Source: Bimuria novae-zelandiae CBS 107.79 (lineage: Eukaryota; Ascomycota; Dothideomycetes; Pleosporales; Didymosphaeriaceae). From it: 18,888 nucleotides of DNA. The stretch lies in assembly GCA_010015655.1 (NCBI GenBank), contig ML976765.1:217351-236238 (forward strand). The letters are read 5' to 3'. The notes beneath the pieces were generated by a model. The model was given only the letters and a program-made list of their open reading frames with translations, ran no database searches and was not told the DNA's origin. Shown here piece after piece: positions 1 to 9,633 of this stretch. Position numbers and translations under genes: made by a program. Position 1 is the first letter of the stretch. Every line of letters starts with the position of its first letter.

Positions 1-180
1 ACTGGCCAAGGGTTCTCGTGTCGACGAGCGATTGTTCCTGTTACATATGTATTTATAGTATTAATTAATTAGGCTTTAGTAATATTAAAATATACGTTAT
101 ACCGTACCCTATTATTTAATCTAGTTACCTAATCTATAGTAGATTAGCTAGGATCTAAAATATTATCGTATTCGCTATAT
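1..180. other. Left edge, AT-rich, no gene seen
   Basis: The first 45 or so bases have ordinary composition and include a small inverted repeat (CTCGT near 16, ACGAG near 25). From about 50 on the DNA becomes TA-rich like the hAT relic that follows. It may be the 5' part of that element or its flank. No terminal inverted repeat or target duplication could be fixed here, and no coding signal is seen. Confidence 0.4.
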
Positions 181-1680
181 CGTTTATATTATTAATCTAT
201 CTCTCGAGGCCTTCCTTTTTGCGACTTTATAAGAATTACTTAAAGCCGCCCTAGATGCTACTAGCAATATAACTAGTGGTAAGCTCTACGAATAGTTCTG
301 TCTAGTCTTACATAATGCCTCTGGCAATAATATGCTAGATTAGCTAGAAACTTAACGCGCCGACGGCACTATATCTAAAAAGGCTATTATTTAAAAGAGT
401 AAACACCTATTAAGGTTAAATAATAAACTAAATAATACTACTAGTAAGAAGGGCTAGGCTCTAGTCCCTATCCTACACAAACTACACATAATCGGGCTAT
501 GGCTACGTAATTTAGCTATCTATAGTAATGCGTGGGATAAGTACATTAAACTATAACTTAGTATTAATAATAATACTCGCTAGAATTTATAGTATAAAAT
601 ATTTAATAATCTAATAAGAAAAAAGTAGTAGGTAAAGCAGTTTCTACTTAACTATAATAAGGCTTTAGGTAATAACATTTTTACGTCTTTAGATTAGGAT
701 TACTTTGAGAAAATATCCGCATTTCTCTAACCTTTTACATCTATAACTTTGTATGCTCAAGGCGCGACAACTATACTTTTATAAAACCTCATAATTATAG
801 ATATACTGCTTTGCCATTACGAGTAGAAGAAGGTACTGTTTTAAATTTATACTAAATCTAATTACTAATAATACTATTTAGGAGCTCTATATAGTAGAGG
901 GAACGCATAATCCTCTTATAGTGTATTATATTAATATAGGCTAGTTCGTGCTTAATATATACTATAATATATCTAATAAGGTACCTATTTATGCAACTAT
1001 TCTTTTGCTCGATCTATTAAAGCGAGCACGACACCTTAAGGTATACTAAAAAGAAACATAGGTAGTAATTACCATTAAGCGTGCATGCGTAATCTAGAAG
1101 GAAAAATATAAGATAACACCCCTTATAAGGCGTGTATAGCCGCTAAATAAAGTATTTCCCCCCTTTTATGAATAAATAAATAAATTTAATTAGCTCTATA
1201 ACAAGATAATAGTCGCTAAAGACATAACTATAGACAAAAATAATTTTAAAAAGTTTATCTAAATTAAGCTAATAAAGATTAACGGTTCTGCCCTGACTTA
1301 GTAGTATTAAAAGTATTAGACTTAGTTATATCCACGCCTGAGTTATATAACTATTAATATACTCTTCGTTCCTCCTAGTTCTGCTAATGCCGAGTTAGTA
1401 TTTAGTAGAGGAAAACGTACATTATTATAGAATTATAAAAAGACATTATGCGCTAATCTAGAGAAGGTAGAATACGTTAGTAACTTGCTACGTAAAGGGC
1501 TTATTACACCATTATTACGAGGTAGTAGGGGGCTCGTTATAGACGGCGAAATAAATAGTAATAATTAGGTTAATTCTAATAATAATTTAGATTAGAATTA
1601 ACTAGAGGGGGAGGTTATAATAAAAAGCACTATAGGCTATGTCTGCCTTTTTTCTTTAAGACTAGTCTAGTAATCGCGAT
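181..1680 (+). pseudogene. Decayed hAT-superfamily transposase
   Basis: This is a RIP-degraded transposase of a cut-and-paste hAT element. Read on the + strand with TAG/TAA taken as former Gln/Trp codons, 200-910 gives a continuous hAT-like core. It includes a stretch around 575-620 matching the family signature TRW..(Y), whose Trp codon is now TAG at 581-583, followed by a helical region. Around 1377-1500 the C-terminal dimerisation domain is clear: SSANAE is followed by VFSRGKRT and an LEKVEYVSNLLRKG-like helix, as in other hAT transposases. The reading frame differs between the core and the C-terminal domain, so at least one indel or an intron lies between about 910 and 1260. More than 20 in-frame stops make it non-functional. 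The N-terminal BED-finger region is not visible and may lie left of the window. Superfamily assignment is confident; element ends are not resolved. Confidence 0.75.
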
Positions 1681-1735
1681 TTATTATAATATTAATTAAT
1701 TTAATTTCTCTAATACTACAGGTTATATCATCTCT

Positions 1736-1774
1736 GCTAAAGCTGCTAAAGCTGCTATCCTGATATCAGGATAG
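1736..1774. repeat. Short direct repeat plus 20-bp palindrome at hAT/P450 junction
   Basis: GCTAAAGCT is repeated in tandem at 1736-1744 and 1745-1753. It is followed directly by a perfect 20-bp palindrome, CTATCCTGATATCAGGATAG, at 1755-1774. P450 homology begins right after it, so this marks the breakpoint where the P450 lost its N-terminal part. Confidence 0.7.
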
Positions 1775-3218
1775 GCAAGTATACTCATGTCGAAGCTGAA
1801 CCTGCGCGTCATCGCTAAGATCTTCTACGACCAGGAACTACCGTACGATGCTGAAAATGCGATGAAAGACGTTGCGCCTGCGGGGCATGCGCTGACGTTC
1901 AGCGCTGACATCAACGCCGCGCTGTCGAATCTCGCAACGGTTTTCAGCGTACCCAAGTGGTTGCTAGGTAAGTTAGCCGGCCCTCTTTGCACCGTCACTC
2001 GACACCTTGCTGATTAATGGAGCAGCCAGATCGCCGTTGGAGTCGCACAAGAAGGCGTATCAGGGGTTCGTGGAGTGGCAGCAGTATATGCTGGAGATGA
2101 GGAACTCGGTGCAATCACGACTTGATTCGGCGAAACAGAAGGACGAGCCGTATTTCTTAGGTAAGTTTCCAGGGAGGTAGACTCGCTCTGCGTCATTGCA
2201 GATGTATTCAGCGTTGACTTTTGAATCGGATGGCACTGAGGAAATATCACAGAATCCCTCGTCATATCAAGCGACGCCGCGTCCAGTCGCGAAGGCATCC
2301 GCCCCCTGACTGAAGCGGAGGTACTAGGCAATATGTTCTTCTACGTTATGGCCGGCTTCGACACCACCTCCACCACGCTCTCCTTTGTCTTCCTCCTCCT
2401 GGCCCTCCATCCCTCCGCCCAAACCCTTCTCCAGCAGGAACTCGACCGTGTTCTCGGCTCCAGAGTAACACCGGCGTGGGACGCCAACAAGGATGTCCCG
2501 GAACTCCTCAACGGCCAGACTTGTCAACAATCAAGCCAATCAAGCCGGTCTAACCTAATATGGTAATTCACTAGCTCGCGTTGGTTAACATGTTACTAAA
2601 TTTGGTTAGATCGGCTTGATTGGCTTGATTGTTGACAAGTCTGTCAACGGCTATCTCGGCGCCATCATAAGCGAGACCCTACGTCTCTACCACCCTGTCG
2701 CATGGTACGCCCGCAAGGCGGTCCGCGACACCACCGTCACCACCGCCAGCGGCGCCACCTGCAGAATTTCCAAGGACACCATCATCATGATCGACGTCGC
2801 AGCCATCGGGCGGCATCCCGGCTACTGGTCTCCTTCAACCTTCCCCGGAGACAACACAGGCATAGAACAATCTCCAGCGCGCGACTTCAACCCCGCCCGC
2901 TGGCTCGAGACCAGTGACAATGCAGCCGCTTTCCCCTTTTCCGCCGGCCACCGCATGTGCCCCGGCAAGCGCTTTGCAGAGGTCGAGATGTGCGCCCTCT
3001 TGGCGCGGGTGTTCAGCCAATTTTCGCTGCGGCTTGAGGCGGATCCGGCAGATGTGCTGGAGGCAGAAGGGACGACGGGTCATGGGAAGGCGTGGCTGGA
3101 GGAGCGGACGCGGGAGCGGGCGACGAAGGCGCTTTACGAGGGCATGGGGTTTGGGCACGGGATTTACCCAAAGGTGCATGTACCGTTCAGAATTGTACCG
3201 CGGGGCAAGGCAGGATAA
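1775..3218 (+). pseudogene. Cytochrome P450, 5'-truncated and MITE-interrupted
   Basis: This is the C-terminal two thirds of a microsomal-type fungal cytochrome P450, a haem monooxygenase. Exons: about 1775-1967, 2026-2160, then 2253-3218 interrupted by an insertion. Intron 1968-2025 has GTAAGT, a CTGAT branch site and CAG; intron 2161-2252 has GTAAGT and CAG. Both keep the frame. Hallmarks are the I-helix oxygen-binding motif AGFDTT (about 2348-2365), the K-helix ExxR as ETLR just after 2670, and the haem-thiolate loop FSAGHRMCPG (about 2937-2966) with its Cys ligand. The C terminus looks complete, with TAA at 3216-3218. Two lesions are seen. The membrane anchor and roughly the first 150-200 residues are missing, as homology begins at a palindrome next to the hAT relic. 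The 128-bp MITE at 2516-2643 brings stops and a frameshift. There is no RIP in the exons, so inactivation looks insertional. The substrate is unknown; the neighbouring methyltransferase suggests secondary metabolism. Confidence 0.88.
2516..2643. mobile_element. 128-bp MITE (hAT-like) inserted in P450
   Basis: This is a non-autonomous insertion with near-perfect 40-bp terminal inverted repeats, 39 of 40 matching, starting CAGACTTGTCAACAATCAAG and ending in the complement. It is flanked by an exact 8-bp duplication, TCAACGGC, at 2508-2515 and 2644-2651. An 8-bp duplication and CAG..CTG ends are typical of hAT elements, so it is probably mobilised by a hAT transposase. Each arm holds a 9-bp tandem repeat (CAATCAAGC twice), a possible transposase site. 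MITE plus one duplication is 136 bases, so it shifts the P450 frame; across the insertion the P450 codons join without loss (LNG before, YLG after). It has no coding capacity. Confidence 0.9.
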
Positions 3219-3741
3219 ATGTACCTCTCGCTTGTACCGTTAGAAAGCTCGTTGACACCCATATCGTGTGGTACAAGCGAGTGTGTGGACAGGACCAGCG
3301 CAACTTGTCTGATGGCTCCCAGGAAGTAATTTCTGCACAAGCAACATGGTAATGTGACTATCGTGGCGTGAGTGATTCGCGTGGCAAGGCGCACACTAGA
3401 GATACGCTTGACACGGGCATTGGGTGGGCAATTGGACGTGACGTTACCCCATTCATTTCATGCGGCTGCTACACTGATACAATAATAGAATGCCCGTTGA
3501 AGAAGCAGCACAGCAACTCGTATGGGATGATTGACGCCTTCTAACTCTATCTGTAGAAAATATGATATGTGTGATACTGATCTTATTGCTACCCGAGCAG
3601 CTGGGGGCTCAACACTTATATATTTCTTCCCTTTTAAGGAACTACCTCAGCAGTTCTTAACCCGCATTGAGCACTATCTCGCTTCGATCACATCTATGAG
3701 ATATCTGCTTCTTGATCATCACGGCAACGCGTAAGAATAGA
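3219..3741. other. Intergenic, tail-to-tail P450/methyltransferase
   Basis: This stretch separates the converging 3' ends of the P450 and the methyltransferase. It holds a 12-bp inverted repeat (CTCGCTTGTACC at 3227-3238, complement at 3270-3281, 31-nt loop), which may be a 3' UTR hairpin or a small repeat remnant. A 67-codon open frame at 3531-3734 shows no recognisable domain and is not called as a gene. Confidence 0.5.
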
Positions 3742-5217
3742 TCACTTCCACTTGGCCACAATCAGGTCCAGCTTCGCGCCCGGTGTCCTCCTTACTTCCT
3801 CAAGGGTTAAGTTCGAGTCTGCAGCCTTTAACAAGGCCTTCCAGTCATCTTCGTCCCGCTCCTGGGAGTTGGACGTCGCTAGCATAGTAATGTCCGAGTC
3901 CCTATTCGCGTCAGTGACACTCACACAAGCAATAACTAGTCACGATGACAGTTGCGCATGGTACGTACCTATTCCACTTCTCCGCACGGAGAGGCAGCGT
4001 GCAAGGAGGCTCGAGGCATCTCTCGCTCAAGAGAATGCGAGCACCTGGCTTCAGAGCGGGAATCAGCGCCCGGAGGATCTTGACACAGTATTTGTCTGAC
4101 CAGTCATGGAAGACCCAACGGAAGTAGTAGACGTCAGCATCCTTGACAGGCTGCTCTTCGAAGAAGTCGTGGGCCTGGAATGTCACATGCTGTGACAGGT
4201 CGGCTGGCGCTTTAGACTTCGCGTCTTCAATAACCTTGGGAAGGTCCTGCACCACCAATTGCAGGTCAGGGAATTCATTTGCAAGAGCGATACTCACAGC
4301 GCCGTGCGAACCACCAACATCCACCACGGTGGCTTTGCCCAAAGAGGCCCAGTCATAGGCCTTAACAGCGTACGAGGGCTCCAGGCCCGGGAACGTGGAA
4401 AGGAAGGCCATAGCATCTTTGAAGCGGCTCATGCGCTCAGGGTGCTCCTCGAAGAACTCGAACATGGTCTTATCTGTGTCATTGGCGAGTTGGAAACCCT
4501 GGTTACATTACACGTAAGTCAGTTGTTCAAGCAAGCTAGGAGCGCTGCTTACCGAGTGATTTGGCTCTTCAGAATCGGGCCATTTAGCAATCGCATCGAT
4601 CATCTACCATAGTAAGCATGTATCCTGGAGACATATGGGCCTGAACCTACACGCATCTTGGCAGGCCCGACATCATACATTCCCATCGAGGCCCACGTTG
4701 CGAGAACGGGCATAGCAGTAAGCGCTTTGGTTGCAACAGTATGCTTTATGTGACCCGGCTGCGTCTCGCGGAAGAAGTGATCTGTTATACCATGTCTCAA
4801 CAGGCGTGTGAGCTTCTTCTCGGGGACACCAGTCTTCTCGGAAAGTTCCTTGTAGGTGATTCCGGTCTCAAAAGGGACAAGGTTCTGGATGTTGTATCGG
4901 AGGATGGTCTTCAGGCCGACAGATGTAGCAAACTATCCACGTCAACACGCTGCCTAGCCACAGCGAAGTTACTCATGACATACCGACTTAGCGACTATGG
5001 TCTGAATTGGCCCCTGATTGAGCCACCATAGCTCGTCCACGGCTGCCGACAAAGCCTCTTGAGCCGCTGCAACGTCCGGTGGAAACGGATACATCAACGG
5101 GGCATCCTCGTCGAAGGAAGGCGGTGGCAGCTGGCTCTCTGCGAAGAACTTGTCGAGCTTGGTTGTTTGTGTCTCAATCTCTTTGGCGAGAGCGACGATG
5201 CGGCTGGTCGACGCCAT
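3742..5217 (-). CDS. SAM-dependent O-methyltransferase, five exons
   Basis: The product is a fungal O-methyltransferase of the plant-COMT / sterigmatocystin O-methyltransferase type, expected to transfer methyl from SAM to a hydroxyl of an aromatic or polyketide substrate in the cytosol. Exons, 5' to 3' on the - strand: 5217-4984, 4932-4651, 4603-4553, 4498-3969, 3901-3742. The introns (51, 47, 54 and 67 nt) all have GT..AG ends and join in frame, giving 418 codons, the usual family length. Residues 79-150 form the N-terminal winged-helix/dimerisation region. SAM motif I, VVDVGGSHG, is at 247-255, and QDLP follows at 273-276. The catalytic His lies in FHDW, with H320. DDWKALL near the C terminus is also typical. 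The ATG at 5217 is chosen because family similarity starts there; an upstream in-frame ATG is 5' leader. There is no stop or RIP in the exons. The natural substrate is unknown; a link to the adjacent P450 is inferred from position. Confidence 0.9.
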
Positions 5218-5433
5218 ACTTGCAATATACCTGGAACCAATGCTACTTGAACGGCAAGGCTTGAAGGTTGAGCTTTGGGGAAAGCAGCAAGGGCGTGTTT
5301 GCGTAGAAAGTGGTATTTGCGGGCTTCGGACGCGAACAAAGAGACGTGTGTGTCGCCAGTGATATTTCATAGCGGCACAGCTGTGGTGGTTGGTCAATAA
5401 CACTGTTTAGGCAGGTGGCACGCCTGCGAACTA
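5218..5433 (-). promoter_or_regulatory. Upstream region of the O-methyltransferase
   Basis: Only 216 bp of ordinary DNA separate the methyltransferase ATG from the TA at which element A begins. It includes the palindrome CACAGCTGTG near 5377-5386. No clear TATA box is seen. The longer promoter has been replaced by RIP-degraded transposon DNA, so expression may be altered or silenced; that is inference. Confidence 0.4.
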
Positions 5434-7366
5434 CCGTGTCCGTGCACCCAATGCACGGAGTCAACCAATGCACGGGGATCGCGATCACCACCACCTTTTA
5501 AACGCGTATTTACTTAACTACTATAACAGGAATATTAAATACGCTTACAGAGATTAATAATTTAAAGCTTAATAAATAACTTATATATATAAATATAGTA
5601 AAAAAATATAGTATTAATTACTTAACGTTGTCGCGCACGTATTAACTTAATTAGATCCCTTAACGCGTTACTAATAAGAACTAATAAAAGCTTAGTAACT
5701 AATAAGAATTAGATCTAATTAAGTATATAGAGGAGCTTTTAGCGCGTTACTTACTACCTATAAGGTATATAATATAAAATTTCGTATCCTTAGTTACCTT
5801 ACAGCCTTACTCTAATAGCTAGGTTAAGCGCTTCCTGCATTATCACCGCGATTAGCTTACCTTCTAATAGACTACTAGCATAGACTTTAATCGCTATAAC
5901 GCTAAGTCACAATGCAAGTACTAGTTATACTTTGAGGTTCTACAGCAGAAGATCACTCAATACGACATTGCGCCAGAGAACACATACAATATGGATGAGA
6001 AGGGCTTCGCGATTGGGGTGCTGGGTAGAACCAAACGGGTGTTCAGCAGGCGTCAATATGAGAAGAAGGAGGTCAGGCAGGCTCGTCAAGATGGCTCACG
6101 TGAGTGGGTGAGCCTGTTGGCCGCGATCTGCGCGGATGGTACTGCTCTTCCCCCTGGCATCATCTTCGCGTCAAAGAACTCCACTATCCAAAGCCGCTGG
6201 GTGGCGGATATCGAGGCGGGAAAGCACGCTATCCACGTCGCCTCATTGCCATCAGGATGGACGAACAATAATATAGGGTTGGCTTAGCTTAAGCAGGTGT
6301 TTAACCGATACACTAAGCTAAAGGCATGGCTAAGGTATTAGCTCTTAATTATAGATAGCTATAGGAGTTATCTAACCTAGGAGTTTATTAAATACTATTA
6401 CTAGAAGCAGATTATATTAGCAGTATTACCTCCTTACAGTACCTAGACTCTTTAGCTATTAGATATAGTCTGCTTTAAGCTCTCTTATCTAACTACTCCT
6501 GTGAACTCAATAACCACCTCTAGGTATCTCAGGGCCTTTCTCCACTGTCCAAAGGTGACTTCTTTGCCCTGTTCTGGCCTGCCTGGGTATCCACGTTCAC
6601 TAAAAACCTCATATTAAAGGCCTTCACAGCCACCGGCATATCCCTAGTGAATCCCGACGTCATACTTGATAGGTTCCGCTACATAAGCCCTAACAGCTTA
6701 GAATTAGTCTCCTCTGGCTCTACGGCTTATTCTGTAGAGGATTAGCTCAAAGCTTGCACCACACTTCAGGCAGAGGTGAAGGATTCGCGCAGTGTGGGCG
6801 CACGGAAGCTAGGTCAAACTATCCACTATCTCTCATCTTAAGTAGAATTACTCCAAGTTGAAGTAGATGGCTTACGCAAGAAGCTCTACCAAAACAGGAA
6901 GCGCTAGAAGTAACCTAATAGGCAATTAGACCTGCAGCAGCATCAGGAGTATTACGGAGGTGCGATGATGTGGTCTCCTCAAGCCTTCCGGGAGGCGCGC
7001 GCGCGCATGGCTGTTGCAGAACAAGAGGCACAAGAAGAGGAGCTCAAAAAGGCAGAGACGAGAGAGTTAGCTGCTGCTAGTAAACTCTACAAGGAGAAGA
7101 TTGCAGAAGAGAAGCGTGAGCAGCGGGTAAGGGAGAAGGCAGCGAGAGACCAGGCCAAGGCAGAGGAGCGAGCAGCCATTGATGCGCGCAAGGAGCAAAG
7201 ACGCAAGGATAAGGAGGCTCGCGACGCTGCAAAAGCTCTCAAATTATCCCAAAGAGGTAATCGTCCAACCTCAAAAGCTTCTGCTGTCAAACAGAAGCCT
7301 GCGCGTCGTGCTGTGGGTGCGCGTAGTTACCTAAAGCCTGCGACGCCTCCTCTACCACGCCCAACT
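5434..7366 (+). mobile_element. Fot1/pogo-like element A (3' part displaced)
   Basis: This is a Tc1/mariner-superfamily (pogo/Fot1) DNA transposon. The 5' end is placed after TA at 5432-5433 because the terminal sequence (CCGTG..., paired CCAATGCACGG repeats at 5448-5458 and 5465-5475, then an ACGCGT-type leader) matches the layout of elements B, C and D. Its own 3' TIR was not found. Element B starts at 7368 inside or at the end of the A coding sequence. Composition is patchy: 5500-5900 and 6290-6480 are RIP-degraded, whereas 5910-6290 and much of 6480-7366 are nearly clean. Confidence 0.65.
5523..7366 (+). pseudogene. Fot1-like DDE transposase of element A
   Basis: The relic begins at a probable RIP-altered start codon (ATA at 5523). 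The N-terminal CENP-B/HTH part, 5523-5900, is full of TAG/TAA. The catalytic core of the DDE_1 family follows: NMDEKGF at 5988-6008 holds the first Asp, LLIIDSYRSY near 6330-6366 holds the second, and LLDIV near 6450-6470 the third, so all three catalytic Asp codons survive. A one-base deletion after AAG at 6477-6479 shifts the frame (compare CCT CTC TTA in element B with CT CTC TTA here). The C-terminal part, open at 6965-7366, is a charged Glu/Lys/Arg/Ala coiled coil, normal for the family. The open frame continues to 7435 only by reading into the TIR of element B. Non-functional. Confidence 0.85.
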
Positions 7367-7367
7367 A

Positions 7368-9506
7368 CTGTGCCCGTGCGCGCAGCGACCCGAATCGCGC
7401 AGCGACCCACCAACACCAAACCTGCAGACAAGTAACCAACTTCAACGCGTTATAACTCCACCACCATGGCACTAATTGACGATACGATTGCAGCATATAA
7501 TGCGCAAGAACTAGGGAAAAAACTTTTATATAGATAATTCGCGAAAATGTTTAGTGTGAGCGTAACCACGCTACGCCGTAGACAGTAGGGCAGTTAGTAG
7601 TCTAGGACTACTAAAGATCTTAACTAACGCGCTCTTAGCCTATAATAAGAGTAGGCCTTCCTATAGCATATTAATAAGCTTATAGAGCGCAGGCTGCCTC
7701 CCACAAGAGAGATAATGCGTAATTTTGTCTTAGTTATTACCTACTAAGAAATTTTAGAGTCCTGGGTGTCACGCTTCCTCCACCGAAACAACGACTATAT
7801 TATCTTAAAATAAAGCAAGGTAATAGACGCTATTCGCCACCACGCTGACTTTTACCTTAAATACAGGCTCTATTTTAATCTCCTTCACGAGAAGATAGCC
7901 TAGTATAACATTTAGGCATGTAATATATACAATATGGATGAGAAGGGCTTCCTTATAGGCATCTTAGGACGCTCTAAACGCATCTTCAACCGTGAGATAT
8001 AGGAGAGAAAAGAGGTGATAGTAGCTCTCTAGGATAGAGAGAGAGAATTTGTTACTTGCTTGGCAATAATTTGTGCTGATAGGAGTGCTCTACCACCTGG
8101 CCTCATCTTTGCAGCTTTGGGTAGTTTGAGAGACACCTGGGTTGCTGGTATAGAGGTTGGAAAACACGACATTTTCTGCTCTACCTCTCCCACAGGATGG
8201 AGTAATAATGAGATAGGCCTGTCCTAGCTTAAACAGGTGTTTTAACGGACTATAAAAGAGAAGGCACTTAGAGATTACTGTCTCCTTATTATAAATAGCT
8301 ATAGTAGTTACTTTATAATAGATTTTATTAATTATTACGAATCCCACCGCATCATCCTGGCTATATTACCACTTTACTCTACCTATACGCTTTAACTACT
8401 TAATGTAGTGATATTTAAGTCTCTCTTATTAGCCTACTCTAAGGCGCTTAGTGACTATCTCTAAACCACCTAAGGGCTAATTCTTATTAATAAAAGCGAC
8501 TTTTTTCTACTCTTCTAGCAGGCCTAGGTCTCCTCCTTTAAAGAAGACATAATTTTGAAGGCCTAGAAGGCTATAAGTATATAGCCTTAAGAATTAAAGC
8601 GTGTACTTAAACGCTTTAATCATAACTCTTATAATAAGAGTAAGGCCTTAGAGGACTCTTTAGTAGCTATTAAGGGCAACTTCTAGCAAGTACAGCGTCT
8701 CTTACGCTTTGTAGTAAAAGACCTAGCTTTGAATAAGGCTAGATCTCTCTCTCTTACTATCCACAAACTCTAAGCAGACAAGGACATGGCTAAGTATAAA
8801 AGCGAGTAACTTTAAAACGCTTTTTAGCTCTAAGTAAGGCACAAGAAGCAAAGCAAGCCTCTTAACTTATAATAATAATAAAATTACCGTAGTGGAGTAG
8901 TCCTTTAGTCTCCTTGCAAGATTAGAGAGGCAAATATACGTTTAGCTATTAAAGAGAGAGATAAAGAGTAAGAGAAAGTTGCAATTACTTAGCGTAAAGT
9001 TAATAGAGCTAGTAATAAGCTTGCTAAAGAGAAAGAGGCTAAAAAGAAGCGTGTTAAGAGAAAGAAGTCTAAAAAAAGGAAGGAGAATAAGAGGGCTGTA
9101 AAGGCTAAGAATGCTAGGCTTGTAAAAGAGTAAAAATAACGGAATAAAGAGACTATAACCTCCTAAAAACTATTATAATAGGCAAATAAGCCTAAGCGAA
9201 AAGCCTTACACAAAGCTCTATTAAATTTAGCAAAAAAGCGTCGTGTTGTAGCCTCTAGTAGTAGTAAGGGCCCGGCATCCTTAGCACCTGAACCACTACT
9301 AAAACTAGCTAAAAGTGGCCGCCTAATTAAGCTTCTAGGAAAATATAGATAGTATAAATTAATCGCATTATCCTATATACTACTACACCTTAAGATCTCG
9401 TGATAATAGCTATTGTATGTGGCTCTACAGCCTCATTTTTGCTGGTAGGCCAATGTTGGTTGGGTGGGTCGCTGCGCGATTCGGGTCGCTGCGCGCACGG
9501 GCACAG
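7368..9506 (+). mobile_element. Complete Fot1/pogo-like element B, 2139 bp
   Basis: This element has perfect 44-bp TIRs at 7368-7411 and 9463-9506, starting CTGTGCCCGTGCG, and TA at both flanks (7366-7367 and 9507-9508), the classic target duplication of Tc1/mariner elements. Each TIR carries a 13-bp direct repeat, CGCGCAGCGACCC, twice with a 4-bp gap. The TIRs are free of RIP although the interior is heavily mutated. It sits against the transposase relic of element A in the same orientation. Confidence 0.92.
7466..9403 (+). pseudogene. RIP-degraded Fot1-like transposase of element B
   Basis: The coding relic is about 645 codons in one frame from ATG at 7466 to TGA at 9401-9403, with no indel noticed but dozens of TAG/TAA stops. 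The order is as in Fot1 transposases: N-terminal HTH region with KKLLYR, then the PPTRE-like segment (LPPTREIMRNF), NMDEKGF at 7931-7951 with the first catalytic Asp, and LLIINSYSSY near 8280-8310, where the second catalytic Asp has become Asn. LLNVV near 8397-8411 likewise shows Asp to Asn at the third position. A Lys/Arg/Glu-rich coiled coil at about 8900-9200 and a GRLIKLLGKYR-like tail complete it. Both Asp-to-Asn changes are G to A transitions as expected of RIP. It cannot code for an active transposase. Confidence 0.9.
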
Positions 9507-9508
9507 TA

Positions 9509-9541
9509 CCCTGCCGAGACAGTCAGTGCGCCGCGACACTA
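9509..9541. repeat. 33-bp spacer matching the 5' tip of element D
   Basis: Between the TA after B and the start of C lies CCCTGCCGAGACAGTCAGTG plus 13 further bases ending in TA. It matches the first 33 bases of element D at 18520-18552 except for two C/T differences. It looks like an unmutated tip of a D-family element. Confidence 0.75.
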
Positions 9542-9633
9542 CTGTGCTGACGCGCGTGCCGCCCCGGTTCGCGTGCCGCCCCACCAACCCCAGAACACCA
9601 GACAAGACACCAACTTTGACGCGTTGCATCTCA

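Noticed and set aside
2835..3394. Antisense open frames over the P450 3' end
   Set aside because: They are shadows of the GC-rich P450 exon, which has clear haem-binding motifs on the + strand.
3531..3734. 67-codon open frame between the two host genes
   Set aside because: No domain, splice pattern or homology recognised, and it lies in the shared 3' flank.
5448..5475. Paired CCAAT boxes as native methyltransferase promoter elements
   Set aside because: They are the 17-bp-period repeats of the element A TIR, matching the layout in B and C; any promoter role would be secondary.
5218..5494. Longer methyltransferase N terminus from upstream in-frame ATGs
   Set aside because: The added residues look like translated leader, and family similarity begins at the ATG at 5217; the farthest frame enters the TIR of element A.
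7367..7435. C-terminal 23 residues of the open frame 6965-7435
   Set aside because: From 7368 on the sequence is the 5' TIR and leader of element B, so this tail is read-through and not part of the A transposase.
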